DNA from: Pegoplata infirma | Taxonomy: Eukaryota; Arthropoda; Insecta; Diptera; Anthomyiidae | Direction of reading: 5' to 3' | DNA: 64,000 bases | Assembly (NCBI GenBank): GCA_963921195.1 | Contig: OY992536.1 | Coordinates: 97,303,550 to 97,367,549, forward strand | Shown: positions 12,141 through 23,692 of the stretch, piece after piece | Numbering within the stretch: the stretch's first letter is position 1 | Layout: each line of letters opens with the position of its first letter | Program-made: the position numbers and the translations under genes | The notes under the pieces: model-generated | Database searches by the model: none | The model's input: the letters and a program-made list of their open reading frames with translations, nothing else | What the model was told of the DNA's origin: nothing

Positions 12141-12603
12141 TATTTCTTTATTTTTAATAGTACTTTTTATGTTATTTTTAATAAAATAAATGAATTTATT
12201 TCAAAAATAAATGATTTAAATGTGTGATAAAATTTGTTTTTTCAATTAAAACCATAAAGATAATTAGCGCCCTAAAAAAATGTGACTCGTTTATCGCAAC
12301 AACCTCAGTTATCGCAACGCGAAAACTTCTATATGTTGCGTTGAGCGAGATTGCACTGTATCATGCTAAAAAAATAATTTGACTTTTGAAGACCAGATCT
12401 TTAAAACAACAATTTAAAAAAGCTTTTATATAAATTTAAATATGTTTGTGTGTCGCAATAGCTCTTTAGAATAAGCTAAAAATTCAATATACTCATGTAT
12501 TTGAGAAAATTCAATTATTATTTTTATAAGATCCATAAACTTAAAAGCTTTAAATATCAAATAATATTTTCTGAATTTCAATTGAAATTGGATTTTTTAT
12601 ATA

Positions 12604-15108
12604 AGCTTTGTTTGTTTACCTACTACAATTTACTATTTTTTACCCAATTTACTACTTTTGCTCAAAAAACGTTCGAGTACACATAAAAATAGTAAATGTA
12701 GTAATCAATTTAAGAGAAAATTTATTTCTCTTTTGCTTTATTTTTACTAGAATTTACCGGCAAAATTTCAATGCGTAAGTATGGAAATTATGTCAAAAAA
12801 ATTATTGACAAATTTTTATATTTATTTACAAAAGAATTATTTAAAACAAAAAATAAAAAAAAGCTAATTCTATGTGCAAATTCTCTCCAAGATGAAATAA
12901 TAACAAAAAATCTAAATAAATATGCAATGCATTTACATAAGTTAAGAGGAATATCTTTGAAACGTTTAAATAAAAACACATCTTCATAAACCCCCGCTTA
13001 ATATGGTAACCCATGGTAGGAACAAATCGACAAAGTTCCCACATTCGAAGCCTTTATTTAGACAGTATCAAGTCTTCCGCAGACGGACAGATGGTTATCG
13101 CTATTATTAGGTCCGAAATGTCGATGCGTAACGCACGGAATAACAAAGGAATGTCTCAGAATCTAAGATGTTTTCTATAAAAAAAATGTCTCCGATTCTA
13201 TGACTTTTTGCATTGAAAAAAATGTCTCAAAATCTGAGACTTTTCTGTAGAAAAAATGTCTCAAAATCTGAGAATTTTTCTATAGAAAAATTGTCTCAGA
13301 ATCTGAGACTTTACCTACAGAAGAAATGTCTCAGAATCTGTGACTTTTTCTATAGGAAAAGTGTCTCAGAATCTGTGACTTTTTCTATAGAAAAAGTGTC
13401 TCAGAATCTAAGACTTTTTCAATAGAAAAAATTTCTCAGATTCTATGACTTTTTCCATAGCAAAAATATCTCAAAATCTGAGACTTAGAATCTAAGATTT
13501 TTTCAATAGAAAAAATGTCTCAGAATCTGAGATTTTTTCTATAGAACGAATGTCTCAGAATCTGAGACTTTTTCTATAGAAAAAATATATCAGAATCTGT
13601 GACTTTTTCTATAGAAAAAATTTCTTAAAATCTCAGACTTGTATAGAAAGAAAGTCTCAGAATCTGAGACTTTTTGTGTAGAAAAAATGTCTCAGAATCT
13701 GAAATTTTTCTATAGAAAAAATGTCTTATTGTTAGTATATAAGATTTTTTCTATAGAAAAAATGTCTCAGAATCTGAGAGGCCCTAGACCGAAATTTCGA
13801 TGCGTAACATACGGAATTAAAAATGAATGTTTCGGAATCTAAGATTTTTTCTATTGAAAAAATTTCTCAGGTTCTATGACTTTTTCACATAGAAAAAATG
13901 TCTCAATGTCAATCTGAGACTTTTTCTATAGAAAAAATGTCTCAGAAGCTGAGACTTTTTCTATAGAAAAAACGTCTCAGAATCAATGATTTTTTCTATA
14001 GAAAAAATGTCTCAGAATCTGTCTCAGAATCTGAGACTTTTTCTGTATAAAATATCTCAGAATTTGAGACTTTTTCTATAGAAAAAATGTCTCAGAATCT
14101 AATAGTTTGTTTATAGATAAAATGTCTCAGAATCTGGGACTTTTCTATAGAAAAAATGTCTCAGATTCTGAGATTTTTTCTTTAGAAAAAATATCTCAGA
14201 ATCTAAGACTTTTTCTATAGAAAAAATGTCTTTGAATCTTAGACTTTTTTTACAGAAAAAAATTCTCAGAACCCGAGACTTTTTCTCTAGAAAAAATGTC
14301 TCAGAATCTAAGATTTTTTCTATGGAAAAGATGCCTCGATTCTATGGCTTTTTCTATAGAAAAAATGTCTCAGAATCTGAAACATTTTCTATAGGAAAAA
14401 TGTCTCAAAATCTGAAAGTTTTTCTATAAAAAATTTTTCTTAGATTCTATGATTTTTTCTATCGAAAAAATGTCTCAGAATCTGAGACTTTTATTTTAGA
14501 AAAATGTCTCAGAATCAGAGACTTTTTCTTTAGAAAAATTGTCTCAGAATCTAAGATTTTTTCCATAGAAAAAAATGTCTCAGACTATGAGACTTTTTCT
14601 ATAGAAAAAATGTCTCAGAATCTGAAACTTTTTCTGTAGAAAAAATGTCTTAGGATCGGGGACTTTTTCTATACAAAAAATTTATCAGAATCTGAGTGAG
14701 GTTCGGAGATGGATAAAATCGGATCAGTTGGAAAAAAGTTCCACCTTTAAAAACTAAGATAACTCCAGAAAAACTTAATTTTTTTATGTTTTTTTTTTTG
14801 TTTTTTATACATTTGTTTAATAAGTGAAACATATGAAATTCATCGACCTGAACTTTTACCAAGTGGATTAAAAAAAATGTGATTTTTAGCGTTTATAGAA
14901 AATTTCTCCCACTTTTATGTACAGATTCTAAAAATTTCTTTAAAATAAAATTTTAAAATATATTTTGAGAATTTGAATGATAAATAAATTTTACTATTTT
15001 TACTACTTTCCGTTTTTTTACTTTTTTAGGTTTTCGACATATTGAGTAAAATTTAAAAAAAAAATCTCTTTTACTACTTTTACTACAAAAAAAGTAATCA
15101 AACAGACC
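12604..15108. mobile_element. TIR element carrying minisatellite array 2
   Basis: TATA flanks both ends (12600-12603, 15109-15112), and the left inverted-repeat arm has the same locus with a single TATA and no insert, so the limits are well fixed. The ends are related inverted repeats: 'gctttgtttgtttac' and, inward from the right, 'ggtctgtttgattac', each followed by TACTAC-rich sequence. The interior is the 35-bp minisatellite plus 12700-13140, which contains a 72-codon Lys/Leu-rich frame I do not recognise and a decayed mini-me-like 3' piece near 13000-13145. Confidence 0.7.
13145..14700 (+). repeat. 35-bp palindromic minisatellite, array 2
   Basis: About 40 units in forward orientation. 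Each unit joins the near-palindrome TCTCAGAATCTGAGA to TTTTTCTATAGAAAAA, a perfect palindrome. Units differ by scattered substitutions and short indels. Because 35 is not a multiple of 3, all frames read through similar peptide words, which explains the open frames seen here; I do not consider them coding. A fragment at 13785-13815 ('gaaatttcgatgcgtaac') is an intruding mini-me-like piece. Confidence 0.85.
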
Positions 15109-15709
15109 TATAGATTTAATACTTATTTAACTTTTTCTATAAATTTTATAGTAAAAACCCTATATCCAATATCAATTTTTAACACACACACATTCAAAAT
15201 ACAATGAAATACAAACTGATTTCATTATGCCATATTAATTCGCATAAAAAAAATGTTCCTACTTGTGTTTTTATTTTTTCTAATAAGTAAAAGTAAAAAA
15301 AAAATATGCAACAACTTACTTAAAAATATAGTAAACTGGAAATATATGAAGAACACGAACTATAGTAAACACACTTAATATTCTAAGTAAACGAAACTTA
15401 AAATTGCAAACAATATTGCAATTCTAAGTTACTGAAACTGAATATATTCAACAAACAGCAATATGTGTTTACTTGCTATTTTATTAAAGCAGCATATTTT
15501 AAGTAAATATACTATGGGTTCATATGAGTTTTAACTATAGTAGGATGCTCAAATATTTTTTCAGTAACATATTTTAAGTATTTAAACTAATTAAATATGA
15601 TCCCCTTTAATATTTTAAGTAAAGTTGCTATAGAAATAGTGAATATGGTACTATTTATGACTACTATTAGTAGTTATAATCAACCCTGGGTTTTTTTACA
15701 AAAAGAATC

Positions 15710-16458
15710 TACCCAGCAAAACTTAGATTACCAAATAAGGTATAAAATAAGGTATAGGATCTCTTATTTTATACATTGCAGCATTGATGATTTTAACAGG
15801 CGATGAGACTCAAAGTAATGCATCCACATTATCACAAAGAATACCAGTAAGGTATAAAATAAGTCATAAATTTATAACGAAGAATACGAGTAAGGTGTAA
15901 AATTTATGATATTTTATAGGTTACGAGAAATGAAATAATATAGCATACCAGAAGATAATAATATTATATTATATAAGGTGTTACGAGTAGTGAAAAAGTA
16001 ATCTTGTATTAAATTAACGTACGTGATTGTAAGTGAGTGTAAGTAGATAAAATATGCTCGTGAGTGTGTGTCGTTAGAAATTTCCTGTCGTGAGCCCATC
16101 TCTAGTTTAAACTTATGCATTTTTTTATAAAATAATTATTTTTTTATGTTATTGTAATGCATTATGCATCCAATTATAAATAATGCATTATTTCAAACTA
16201 TCAAATGATACATAATGTAACCAAATATAAGTCATCCATGATTTAATGTTTAGAAATAAAAAATATGAAATACATTTTTTCCAATAATCATGCATTACGT
16301 AGCAAATTATTAGTAATGCATTATTTTTCACTTGAAAATAATACGTTGTGGAACAAATGTTTGGTAAGACATAATAAAATAATGCTACAAATAAGTTATA
16401 TACATTACCTGGTAATGTGTTATATAATCACTACCCATTACCAAAGTTTTGCTGGGTA
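15710..16458. mobile_element. TIR element, family TACCCAGCAAAACTT, copy 1
   Basis: Perfect 15-bp terminal inverted repeats: TACCCAGCAAAACTT and AAGTTTTGCTGGGTA. The interior is AT-rich, with repeated 'aataaggtataaaataaggtata' and 'gcattatgcatccaattata' words, and has no coding capacity. It aligns along most of its length with 28334-28967, which is 115 bp shorter. I could not define a target duplication. Confidence 0.75.
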
Positions 16459-16660
16459 GTAAACTCACAAGATTTTATTGTGCCAAAAAAGTTGTAAATT
16501 CACAATTTTATTGGTAAAAATCTTGTAAAATTACCAAAAAGCTCGTAATTTTTACTAGGAATTCTTGTAAAAAAGGGGTGTGAACCACTCGACCGGTTTG
16601 GCTGATCGGTCAAAAGTTATTAGAAAAACCGTGAATATCAGATAAGTTTCACCTTAAATT
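16459..16660 (+). mobile_element. 5' side of the mini-me-like element that hosts the copia insertion
   Basis: After a short run with 'ttacaagat/attggtaaaa' words of the CACTCAAAA family, bases 16568-16660 match the 3' half of the long mini-me type (compare 11230-11310: 'ggttcagtgattcaaaagttat' and 'agatttgtttcaccttaaac'). The match resumes at 24822 ('aaattcacatgttgaaaac'), so the copia element is inserted in it. Confidence 0.55.
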
Positions 16661-16989
16661 TGTAGAACAAAATACTTTGTTTACACTTTGTGTTTGAATT
16701 TTTGTACACTCTAATTAAAATGATTTCAGTTTCCTACTATAAATTGGGTAAATTTACACAAAATGTGTAGTTGTACCAAAAAATTATTGGAAATTTACAC
16801 ATTTATAGTAGTATATTATTTGAATTTGTTGAAATTTACCCAATTTATAGTAGGAAACTGGACTCATTTGTTTAGAGTGTATTTAGAAAAATAAGCCTTT
16901 GAATATTTTGTAAATATTGAAAAGAAAATTTTTAATAAAATTTTGTTATTGTTCAATCAAAATTCAACCGAAAAGCTTTATTACCAATA
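16661..16989 (+). repeat. 5' LTR of the copia-type element
   Basis: It begins TGTAGAACAAAATACT and ends TTATTACCAATA. Without the MITE at 16707-16879 and the duplicated TA it is 154 bp and matches the 3' LTR at every base by eye. Identical LTRs normally indicate a recent insertion. Confidence 0.92.
16707..16879. mobile_element. TA-inserting foldback MITE in the 5' LTR
   Basis: A 173-bp element with inverted ends CACTCTAATTAAAATGA and, inward from the right, CACTCTAAACAAATGA; the arms continue through 'cagtttcctactataaattg'. TA is duplicated at 16705-16706 and 16880-16881. The 3' LTR has the uninterrupted site ('tttttgtatttag'). The TA target suggests a Tc1/mariner-derived MITE. Confidence 0.88.
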
Positions 16990-17000
16990 GGTTATGGGCC
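16990..17000 (+). promoter_or_regulatory. Primer-binding site of the copia-type element
   Basis: GGTTATGGGCC lies immediately after the 5' LTR. Copia-class elements of flies prime from an internal fragment of initiator methionine tRNA and have a GGTTATGGGCC-type site here. The match supports both the LTR boundary and the copia assignment. Confidence 0.8.
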
Positions 17001-17076
17001 TATTTGCTTTCGCGTTATAAAAGCGTTATTTGAAGGATAATATTAAGGAATTATTTATTTAAAGCAAAAAATAAGT

Positions 17077-17860
17077 ATGAGCGAAAATCGATTTTACGGT
17101 ATTGAAAAGCTCAATCAGGATAATTATTATAATTGGAAGTTCAAGACCAAAATGTATTTGGTCAAGGAGGATTTATGGTCAGTATTTGAAGACCCTGCAA
17201 ATAACACAGATACATGGAGAAAGAAGGACATGGAAGCTTTTGCTGTCATAAGCTTATGCGTTGAAGACAATCAATTAATTCACATCCGAAATGAAAAACA
17301 TCAAAAGATGCTTGGAAAAAGCTTGAAGCTCAACATGAACGTGTCACCTTAAGTTCGAAAGTGCATTTAATGCGAAAAATATGTAGTATGCAATTAAATG
17401 AATCCAAAAATATGGAAATTCACATTAATACCATGATGGAACTATTTGATAAATTGCAAACTATTGGTGATCAAAATTTTCCTGAAGATTGGCAAGTATC
17501 AATGTTATTAAGTAGTCTACCAGCAAGCTACGATAGTCTGATTACTGCTCTTGAATTAAGGCCAGATAAAGATCTTACAATTCAAATGGTGAAAGATAAA
17601 TTATTGGAAGAATATTTGAAAAAATCTTGCCGTGACGATACACCTGACATATCAGCTCTAAAATTAAAAACTGTCAGGAATTCAGATATTAAGACCTGTT
17701 TTTTTTGTAAGAAAACTGGTGTTCTCAAAAAGGACTGTCGTAAATACCAAGAATGGATAAAAAATAATAGAAAATCTATTAATGCTGCAAATGCTAATGA
17801 AGAAGACGATGATCAAGATGTTGAATTTGTGCTAATGACATCAGGAAAAGTTGATGTTGA
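17077..17860 (+). pseudogene. copia-type gag, frameshifted
   Basis: The ATG at 17077 opens a frame with the copia gag N-terminal signature (GIEKLNQDNYYNWKFKTKMY). A one-base deletion in the A-run near 17308 shifts the frame; the body (UBN2-like gag region with LSSLPASYDSL near 17515-17545) continues in the frame of 17361-18116. A CX2CX4HX4C zinc knuckle is present at 17697-17738, but the His position (17721-17723) reads GTT, valine. Gag would form the virus-like particle and bind RNA; with the frameshift and lost His it is probably not functional. Confidence 0.88.
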
Positions 17861-18590
17861 TGATAGTTGGATAATAGATTCGGGTGCAAGCTGCCATATC
17901 GCCCGTGATGAAAATTTGTTTAGTGAAATAAATTACAATGCTAATGGACAGTCGATTTGTGTGGCAAATGGAAATTGTTCGCAGTCAAAGGGTAAAGGAG
18001 TATGTAAAATCAATGTTGGTTCGATGTCTTTCAGTGTTAGTGACGTTTACTATGTTCCTGATTTTAATTTAAACTTATTATTTGTAAAAAAGGTCCTGAA
18101 AAGGGTTACACAGTAAGTTTTAACAATAAGGAATGTATAATACAGAAAAATGCTAGGGTAGTTTGTAAGGCTTATCTTAACAATGGTTTATATACTTTAA
18201 ATGCAACTTCTGAGAATGTAATGTCGGCTAATAATTGTAATAAAGGTTGTATACACTATTGGGATTAGAAAACTATTAAAAGATAATTTAGTATCAGACA
18301 TTAATATAGTTGAATGTAAAAATCATAAAGAAACATGTGAAGTTTGTTTGCAAGGAAAATTTACTAGAAATTCATTTCCAAAAGAGAGTTTATCTAAAAG
18401 TATGAAGTGTTTCGATTTAGTGCATTCTGACGTCTGTGGTGCTACATATAGAGGGTATAAATATTTCGTAACGTTTATTGATGATTATAGTAGATATTGT
18501 ACGGTTTATGTTTTGAAAACTAAAGATGAAGTCTACAACAAAATAGTTGAATTTTGGAATCATGTAAAAAATCAGTTTGGTCATTACTAG
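17861..18590 (+). pseudogene. copia-type pol: protease and integrase N-terminus, broken
   Basis: The aspartic protease active-site motif DSGAS has its Asp codon at 17877-17879. A frameshift near 18090 follows, then the GAG-pre-integrase region. Around 18258 a short deletion removes the first His pair of the integrase HHCC zinc-binding site; the Cys pair (CEVC) remains at 18335-18346. The integrase core begins with the catalytic Asp of HSDVCG at 18428-18430. The frame is cut at 18588 by a hAT-like MITE. Confidence 0.85.
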
Positions 18591-19132
18591 GGATGAGATT
18601 TTCATGCACTAAAAAATCGAAAATATGCGCTTAAAATATGCGCTAAAAAATTCAAAATATGCACTAAAAAACTTAAAAATATGCACTAAAAAATAAAATG
18701 TGTGCCATAAAAATCTTGTTTTTATAAGAAAAACTTCTTAAAAAGCAAAAAGTAACTCCGGGTTTAAATAGTACCATTTCAAACTTTATATAAGCAAGAT
18801 TTATTTTGATATTAAGACAATCTGTAAAAAAAAATTAAAAGAAAAAAAAATAATTTTTCTTATTTTCAAAAAAAAAATTTAAAATTTAAAATAGCTTTTG
18901 AAACAAATAAATTTCAACTTGTGTTTTTGCTAATTTATGCCAAAATATGCAAAAATATGCATTTAAAATCTAAATATGCAAAAATATGCATTCTCACCAA
19001 AATATGCAAAAATATGCAATAACAAATCGATGCCATTTTAAAGCAAATTTCTTGATTCGGAAAGATAATTGGTCGATATCGTTTTTAGACTATCGACAAA
19101 AAACATGCATTTGCATGAAAATCTCATCCCTA
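18588..19132. mobile_element. hAT-type MITE in the integrase region
   Basis: 545 bp, ends TAGGGATGAGATTTTCATGC and GCATGAAAATCTCATCCCTA, perfect over at least 20 bp. The exact 8-bp duplication GTCATTAC lies at 18580-18587 and 19133-19140. The interior repeats the words 'aaaatatgcactaaaaa' and 'aaaatatgca'. The integrase frame continues directly after the right duplication, which fixes the excision point. Confidence 0.92.
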
Positions 19133-19179
19133 GTCATTACCCAAAAATAATAAGGTCTGACAGAGGTGGAGAGTACGTA
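19133..19179 (+). pseudogene. copia-type integrase core, short exposed segment
   Basis: This 47-bp piece lies between two MITEs and encodes the conserved RSDRGGEY block, with the second catalytic Asp at 19159-19161. It is in frame with the sequence before 18588 and after 19427 once the inserts and one duplication copy each are ignored. Confidence 0.85.
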
Positions 19180-19426
19180 CACAGAGAAAAATAAATTTCC
19201 AACTGAATTTTTCAGTTGTATCAACTCAAAATTCGGTTGCTGCTACTAATTTTTGATGTGTCTTACGAATTTTAAAGTTGTTTCAATTAAAAGACAGTTG
19301 TATTAACAAAATTAAGTTGTAACTACCGATATTTAGTTCTTTCAACCATAATACAAATGCATCCACCGATTTTTTGTTGCAACAACTGAATTTCAGTTGG
19401 AAATTAGCAAATTTGTTTTCTGTGTG
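19180..19426. mobile_element. TA-inserting MITE, family CACACAGAAAA
   Basis: 247 bp, ends CACAGAGAAAA and TTTTCTGTGTG; TA is duplicated at 19178-19179 and 19427-19428. Subterminal 'ccaactgaattttcagttg' words are inverted. The same type of ends bounds the 4.86-kb element at 54066-58925. Confidence 0.85.
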
Positions 19427-20622
19427 TAGGTAAAAAAGTTAAAGCGTTTTTATCTAGCTGTGGAACTGAAATTCAATACTGTGTCCCATACAGTCCACAG
19501 CAAAATGGAGTCGCCGAAAGGAAAAATCGCACATTGATGGAAATGGTAAAATGCATGCTGATTGACTCGGGGCTAACGAAATGTCTTTGGGGGGGAAGCT
19601 TTAATGATGGCAAATTACATTCAGAATCGGTTGTCATCAAGGAGTGTATCAAAAACTCCATATGAATTGCGGTATGGAGAAAAACCTACTTTAAAAAGTT
19701 TTCGTGTTTTTAGTTCTTTCTGCTTTGTACACGTCCCTGAGGAAAAAATAAAGAAACTTGATGAAAAGGCGACTCGTAAAGTATTTATTGGTTATGATCT
19801 TAATTCAAAATGATTTAGAATTTTTGATCCCAAGACGAACAAGGTACAGATTTCACGTGATGTTGTTTTTATTGATTCTAAGGATACCAGTGATGTCAGA
19901 TTTAAAAATGAAAGCAAAATGAAAAGCAATGATAGTTTAGTTTATTTTCCTTTGAGTCACCATAAGGATAACGGTGCAATAGATAATGTTGAAATATTAG
20001 ACTATTCTGAAAATTATTATGGAAATGACGATAATACTGAAGTAAATGGAGATGTAACGGATAATTCTAGTGAAGTTGAAGAAAATACTATTTCCAATCT
20101 AGAAATATCAGATTCTAATGAACGTGAAGAAAATACAATATCGAATATAGAAATTTCAGATTCTGAACTTGAATTCTCTAGTTCTATAGAAGAATTTGAA
20201 GATGCAATTCAAATTCCAAATCCAGACATTAGGGTATCAAGTCGGATAAATAAAGGAATTCCTCCTAGAATTCAGCAACTTTAACGATTGATCCACGTAA
20301 TTTCAATGAAGCTATTTCAATTAAGGAGGAGAAGTCACAGTGGATTATGGCTATGCAGGAGGAGTTGAAATCCATTAATGAGTGCCAAACATGGACTCTT
20401 GTAGATCTTCCACCGGTTCGAAAAACAATCGGTTGTAAATGGGTTTTTAAGAAAAAATTAAATGAAAGAGGGGAAGTTGACAGATTCAAAGCAAGGCTAG
20501 TGGCACAAGGATACAATCAGAAATTTGGTATTGATTACGTTGCAGTATTTTCTCCAGTAGTTAAACAAACAACAACAAGAATTTTATTCTCAATTGCTGG
20601 TAAAGAGAAAATGCTTTTATAT
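19427..20622 (+). pseudogene. copia-type integrase end and reverse transcriptase N-terminus, broken
   Basis: The segment contains the integrase Glu motif NGVAERKNRT (Glu codon 19516-19518). An extra G in the run at about 19589-19595 shifts the frame, and TGA at 19811-19813 interrupts it where an Arg would be expected. An acidic Asn/Glu/Ser-rich linker (19919-20280) follows. A one-base loss near 20280 shifts the frame again before the reverse transcriptase N-terminus, which has the family motifs KWVFKKKLNERG and ARLVAQGY. It is interrupted at 20623. Confidence 0.88.
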
Positions 20623-20858
20623 CAGTGGTCGGCAGAAAGAGGCATATGAAAGTATTTGTGTTTTAATAAAAATATGCATGTGTTGGTGTATTTCTTCAAC
20701 AAAGCGACATCAACCTGCTTTGAAGAAAGTAAGCTTGCTACTGAATAAAATATTTGTTCTTTTTATGCTCTTTGTTGATTTTTTGTTGACATTCGTGTTG
20801 TATACATGTGAATAACCGATTGTGTTCGGCTCCAGCGTGCAATGGGTGCCGACCACTG
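20623..20858. mobile_element. hAT-type MITE in the reverse transcriptase
   Basis: 236 bp with ends CAGTGGTCGGCA and TGCCGACCACTG, and the exact 8-bp duplication TTTTATAT at 20615-20622 and 20859-20866. The reverse transcriptase frame resumes after the second duplication. Confidence 0.9.
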
Positions 20859-21092
20859 TTTTATATCATTTTGTTGTTAAGACAGCTTTCTTAAATGGAG
20901 ATTTAGAAGAAACTATTTACATGAAACAACCTCCAGGCTTTATTTTTCCAGGCTCACCTGACAAAGTCTGCTTGTTAAAAAAGAGTTTATACGGATTAAA
21001 ACAAGCAGCCCGTTCTTGGAATCAGTGCGTTCATAATGTTTTGATTGAGTTTAAATTTAAGTAAAGCAGCATGGACACTTGTTTGTATATAA
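20859..21092 (+). pseudogene. copia-type reverse transcriptase, motif A segment with lost catalytic Asp
   Basis: The sequence encodes the motif-A region [12 protein letters not shown] and then [13 protein letters not shown]. In copia reverse transcriptases the residue two before VKTAF is an invariant Asp that binds catalytic metal; the aligned codon at 20873-20875 is GTT (Val), with another GTT following. A TAA at 21062-21064 adds a stop. The segment ends at the insertion at 21093. Confidence 0.82.
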
Positions 21093-23097
21093 CAGACATG
21101 AGATCAAATGTATTCCCTTCTTCGCTGACACCAAATCATTCGCTTCAGAGTACACTACTTTTAGAGTACAGTGCTTGCGAATGAGAATGTTTACTATGAT
21201 GCTAAACAACAAATTAAAAAATTTGCTGTGCTTGTTTAAACGAACACGAAAAATGTCGTGTTTGAACGATTAGAATGAAACAAACGTTCGTTTTTAGAAT
21301 AACAAACATAGTAGAGATTATAAAAATAACACCGTGTTATAGAATATTTTTACCATACACTGATCGCTTAGAATGTTTTTGTAAAAAAATGTTTAAAAAA
21401 AATTGTTGGCAAACTTATTATAAATATGGGGGTAGTAAAAAAAACGTTTTAATGAAAAAGTAAATTATGCATTGTGAAAAAATGTATTAGGATGTATATA
21501 TGTATAAGAAAAATATGCAAAATAATGCTGTTAGTTTTTTGTTTGTCTTTTTGAACTTGCTCGTACACGCAAACGCACAATCTTATTGTGTCGTTGAAAC
21601 AAATCATAAACATTGTGTTTTTTTTTTTTAACCAAAAGTTATTTCCAACAACAATAAGTACCGCTTTAAAGTTTTTTACATTAGGGTGGAGCTAATTAGA
21701 TCTATTTCGAAAACGTCGGGTCGGTAAAGTTGCCTTTTAGGGTTGACATTAACACATTAAAATATTGATCCTGTGAGACAATGGCCTTGGCTTCAAAATC
21801 GGAGAGTTCCGAACAAAGTAAAAAAATATATTTTTTTTCATAAATTATTTAATATTCGGACATTACTTAAAAAGTGTTTTTATGGTAATTTTTTTTTTGT
21901 CTGTAAAAATTTTTTTTTGTCTGTAAATTTTTTTCTTGTTTAGTAAAAAATTATTTTATTATTTCTTGTTTTGCAAAATATATTTTTAATTCGTTTTTTG
22001 CTGAAAATATAACGTCATGTTGACTTAGTTTTGAGAAGATGTTTATTTTTATTTGTCGTTTTGTTTAATTTGGCCTTTAATGCAATTTGAAATTAATTTT
22101 AAGAAAATAAGTTGTTTTTAAAGAACATTTTTTAAATTTCTTTACAGAAAAAAAAAAATGTTTACCATAAAAACACATTTCAGTAATGTCCGAATATAAA
22201 CTAAAGGCTGGGTTAGCTACCCGTAACTGTCCCCCTACATAGCGTAGTGATCAAAATCAAATAGAAAATCACAGTCTGCAAAGAAGAATAATTGCACTCA
22301 TTTGTTCTTGTATAACGAAAATCTCTCTACGCTAGTTTACGGTTGAGGGTGCATAATATTTTATTAGCCTAAATATTTAAAAAAAAAAAATTAAACAATT
22401 TTTTTTCACCGACGTTTTCGAAATTCGAAAAAAGCATAATTTGCTTCATCCTAATGCACATACAAAAAAATAGACAAACTTTCGGTATTAGCAGAACAGT
22501 TGAAAATTTTGTAAAAAAAATGTATTTGGTCACACACTACATATTTCATCATTATAGGTACTAACATTTTCTGCCATAAAGCAAAACATTTTTTTTCCCA
22601 CAATGAACATTATTTTTCGAAATAGAAAAAGAATTTTTCAATCCACCCTAATATTTATTTTTATGTATTAACATTTTTTTTATCCACTCTTATTTGTAAA
22701 TTAATTTTCCCCATACTTATTTTTTATTTACCTCTTCATTTATGCTACATAACAAAATGTTTATTTTAATTCGCACTTGCATACATACATATATTTTTTT
22801 TATAAAAGAATTCCCCCAAATAGCCAAACAATATTTTTTTTTTTTTTTTTATAAAAATCATTCTATTTACACGCTTCAGAGTACAGTATTTTCAAATCAT
22901 TGGCTGTCTATGTACTCCCTAATTGGTTCATTCGTGTTACGAATGTCGTTACACTAGTGTGTGTAGCTTTCTCTTGCACTGTGAGCATAGAATGAAAAAC
23001 TCATTCGTGTTGAACGATAAGAATAGAATATTGTCCACATTCTAAATTTTTTAGAATGTCTCTAAACGCATTTTAACACCATCCGTGCACATGTCTG
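21093..23097. mobile_element. 2.0-kb hAT-like element in the reverse transcriptase
   Basis: The ends are CAGACATGAG and CATGTCTG, with the exact 8-bp duplication GTATATAA at 21085-21092 and 23098-23105. Subterminal regions share 'cgcttcagagtac' and 'gaatgttt/gaatgtc' words. It contains a decayed copy of the TAGGGTG MITE (21682-22453). I found no transposase. Confidence 0.82.
21682..22453. mobile_element. Decayed TAGGGTG-family hAT MITE, copy 2
   Basis: The outer parts match 6299-6876: 'tagggtggagctaattagat', 'gttgccttttagggttgaca', 'tccgaacaaagta' on the left and 'gacgttttcgaaattcgaaa', 'tgcttcatccta' on the right. The middle is longer and partly unrelated (22200-22360). The flanking octamers TTTTACAT and ATGCACAT match only partly, as expected for an older copy. 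Confidence 0.65.
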
Positions 23098-23136
23098 GTA
23101 TATAATGAATAATCAAGACGATGTACACTTTCTTTT

Positions 23137-23692
23137 CACTCAGAAAATTATGTAAGTTACTACATGTTAGTTATTTGTATATTTTACAGTAGTTAGTTGT
23201 TTTCAACCACAAAGTCAGTTGTTTTTGTATGAAAAATATCAAACAACTATTTCTGTTAGTTATTTTAAATCGTTTTTTTTGTACTAATAAAAAAGTACTG
23301 TGATGTAGTAACAGTTATTTAAAGTAGTTAATTTTATTTATTTTATCTCTTAAAAGTTTTAAAGTTTTTTTTCCAAAAAAAAAAAAATTTTGTTATTTTT
23401 ATTTTTCACAACTTTTTTTTAAAAAAAAAACTTTGGTCTTCAATTTTTTTTTCTGAAAAATGTTTTGAAAAAAAAATTATATATTGATTTTTTTATTTTA
23501 CTACATTTTAGTTGTTTTGACTACAAATGTAAGTAGTTTTTACTACATAAGTCAGTTGTTTTTTTTGTCAGTTAAAATAACTAACATTGTTAGTTGATTT
23601 AACTGAAAAAGTAGTTGACCCCAAAACAACTCACAAAGTAGTTATTTTAACTGACATTTTCAGTTGATATTACTAACATAATTTTTTAAGTG
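23137..23692. mobile_element. Foldback MITE before the YVDD motif
   Basis: 556 bp with ends CACTCAGAAAATTATGTAAG and CTAACATAATTTTTTAAGTG; the arms are rich in 'gttagttattt' and 'cagttg' words. TT flanks both sides (23135-23136, 23693-23694), and removing the element plus one TT restores the reading frame. The 2-bp duplication suggests a relative of the TA-inserting MITEs. Confidence 0.78.

Larger units (their letters stand above)
12130..15533 (-). repeat. Right arm of the large inverted repeat, with an insertion
   Basis: Two blocks, 15109-15533 and 12130-12603, are the reverse complement of the left arm (5750-6298 and 6885-7215). They are separated by a 2.5-kb insertion at 12604-15108 that the left arm lacks. 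About 4.9 kb of loop, itself mostly insertions, lies between the arms. It could be an old inverted duplication or the long terminal repeats of a large foldback element; no clear outer target duplication was seen. Confidence 0.75.

Noticed and set aside
7020..12360. CAGTGCAACCTCGC / GAGATTGCACTG pair as ends of one 5.3-kb TA transposon
   Set aside because: The inverted similarity continues outward for hundreds of bases into the larger inverted repeat, so the pair is better explained as one old element end present in both arms.
13213..14429. Open frames with repeated SIEKMSQNLRLF-like peptides in minisatellite array 2
   Set aside because: A 35-bp unit without stops in some frames creates such peptides automatically; units carry indels that are not multiples of three.
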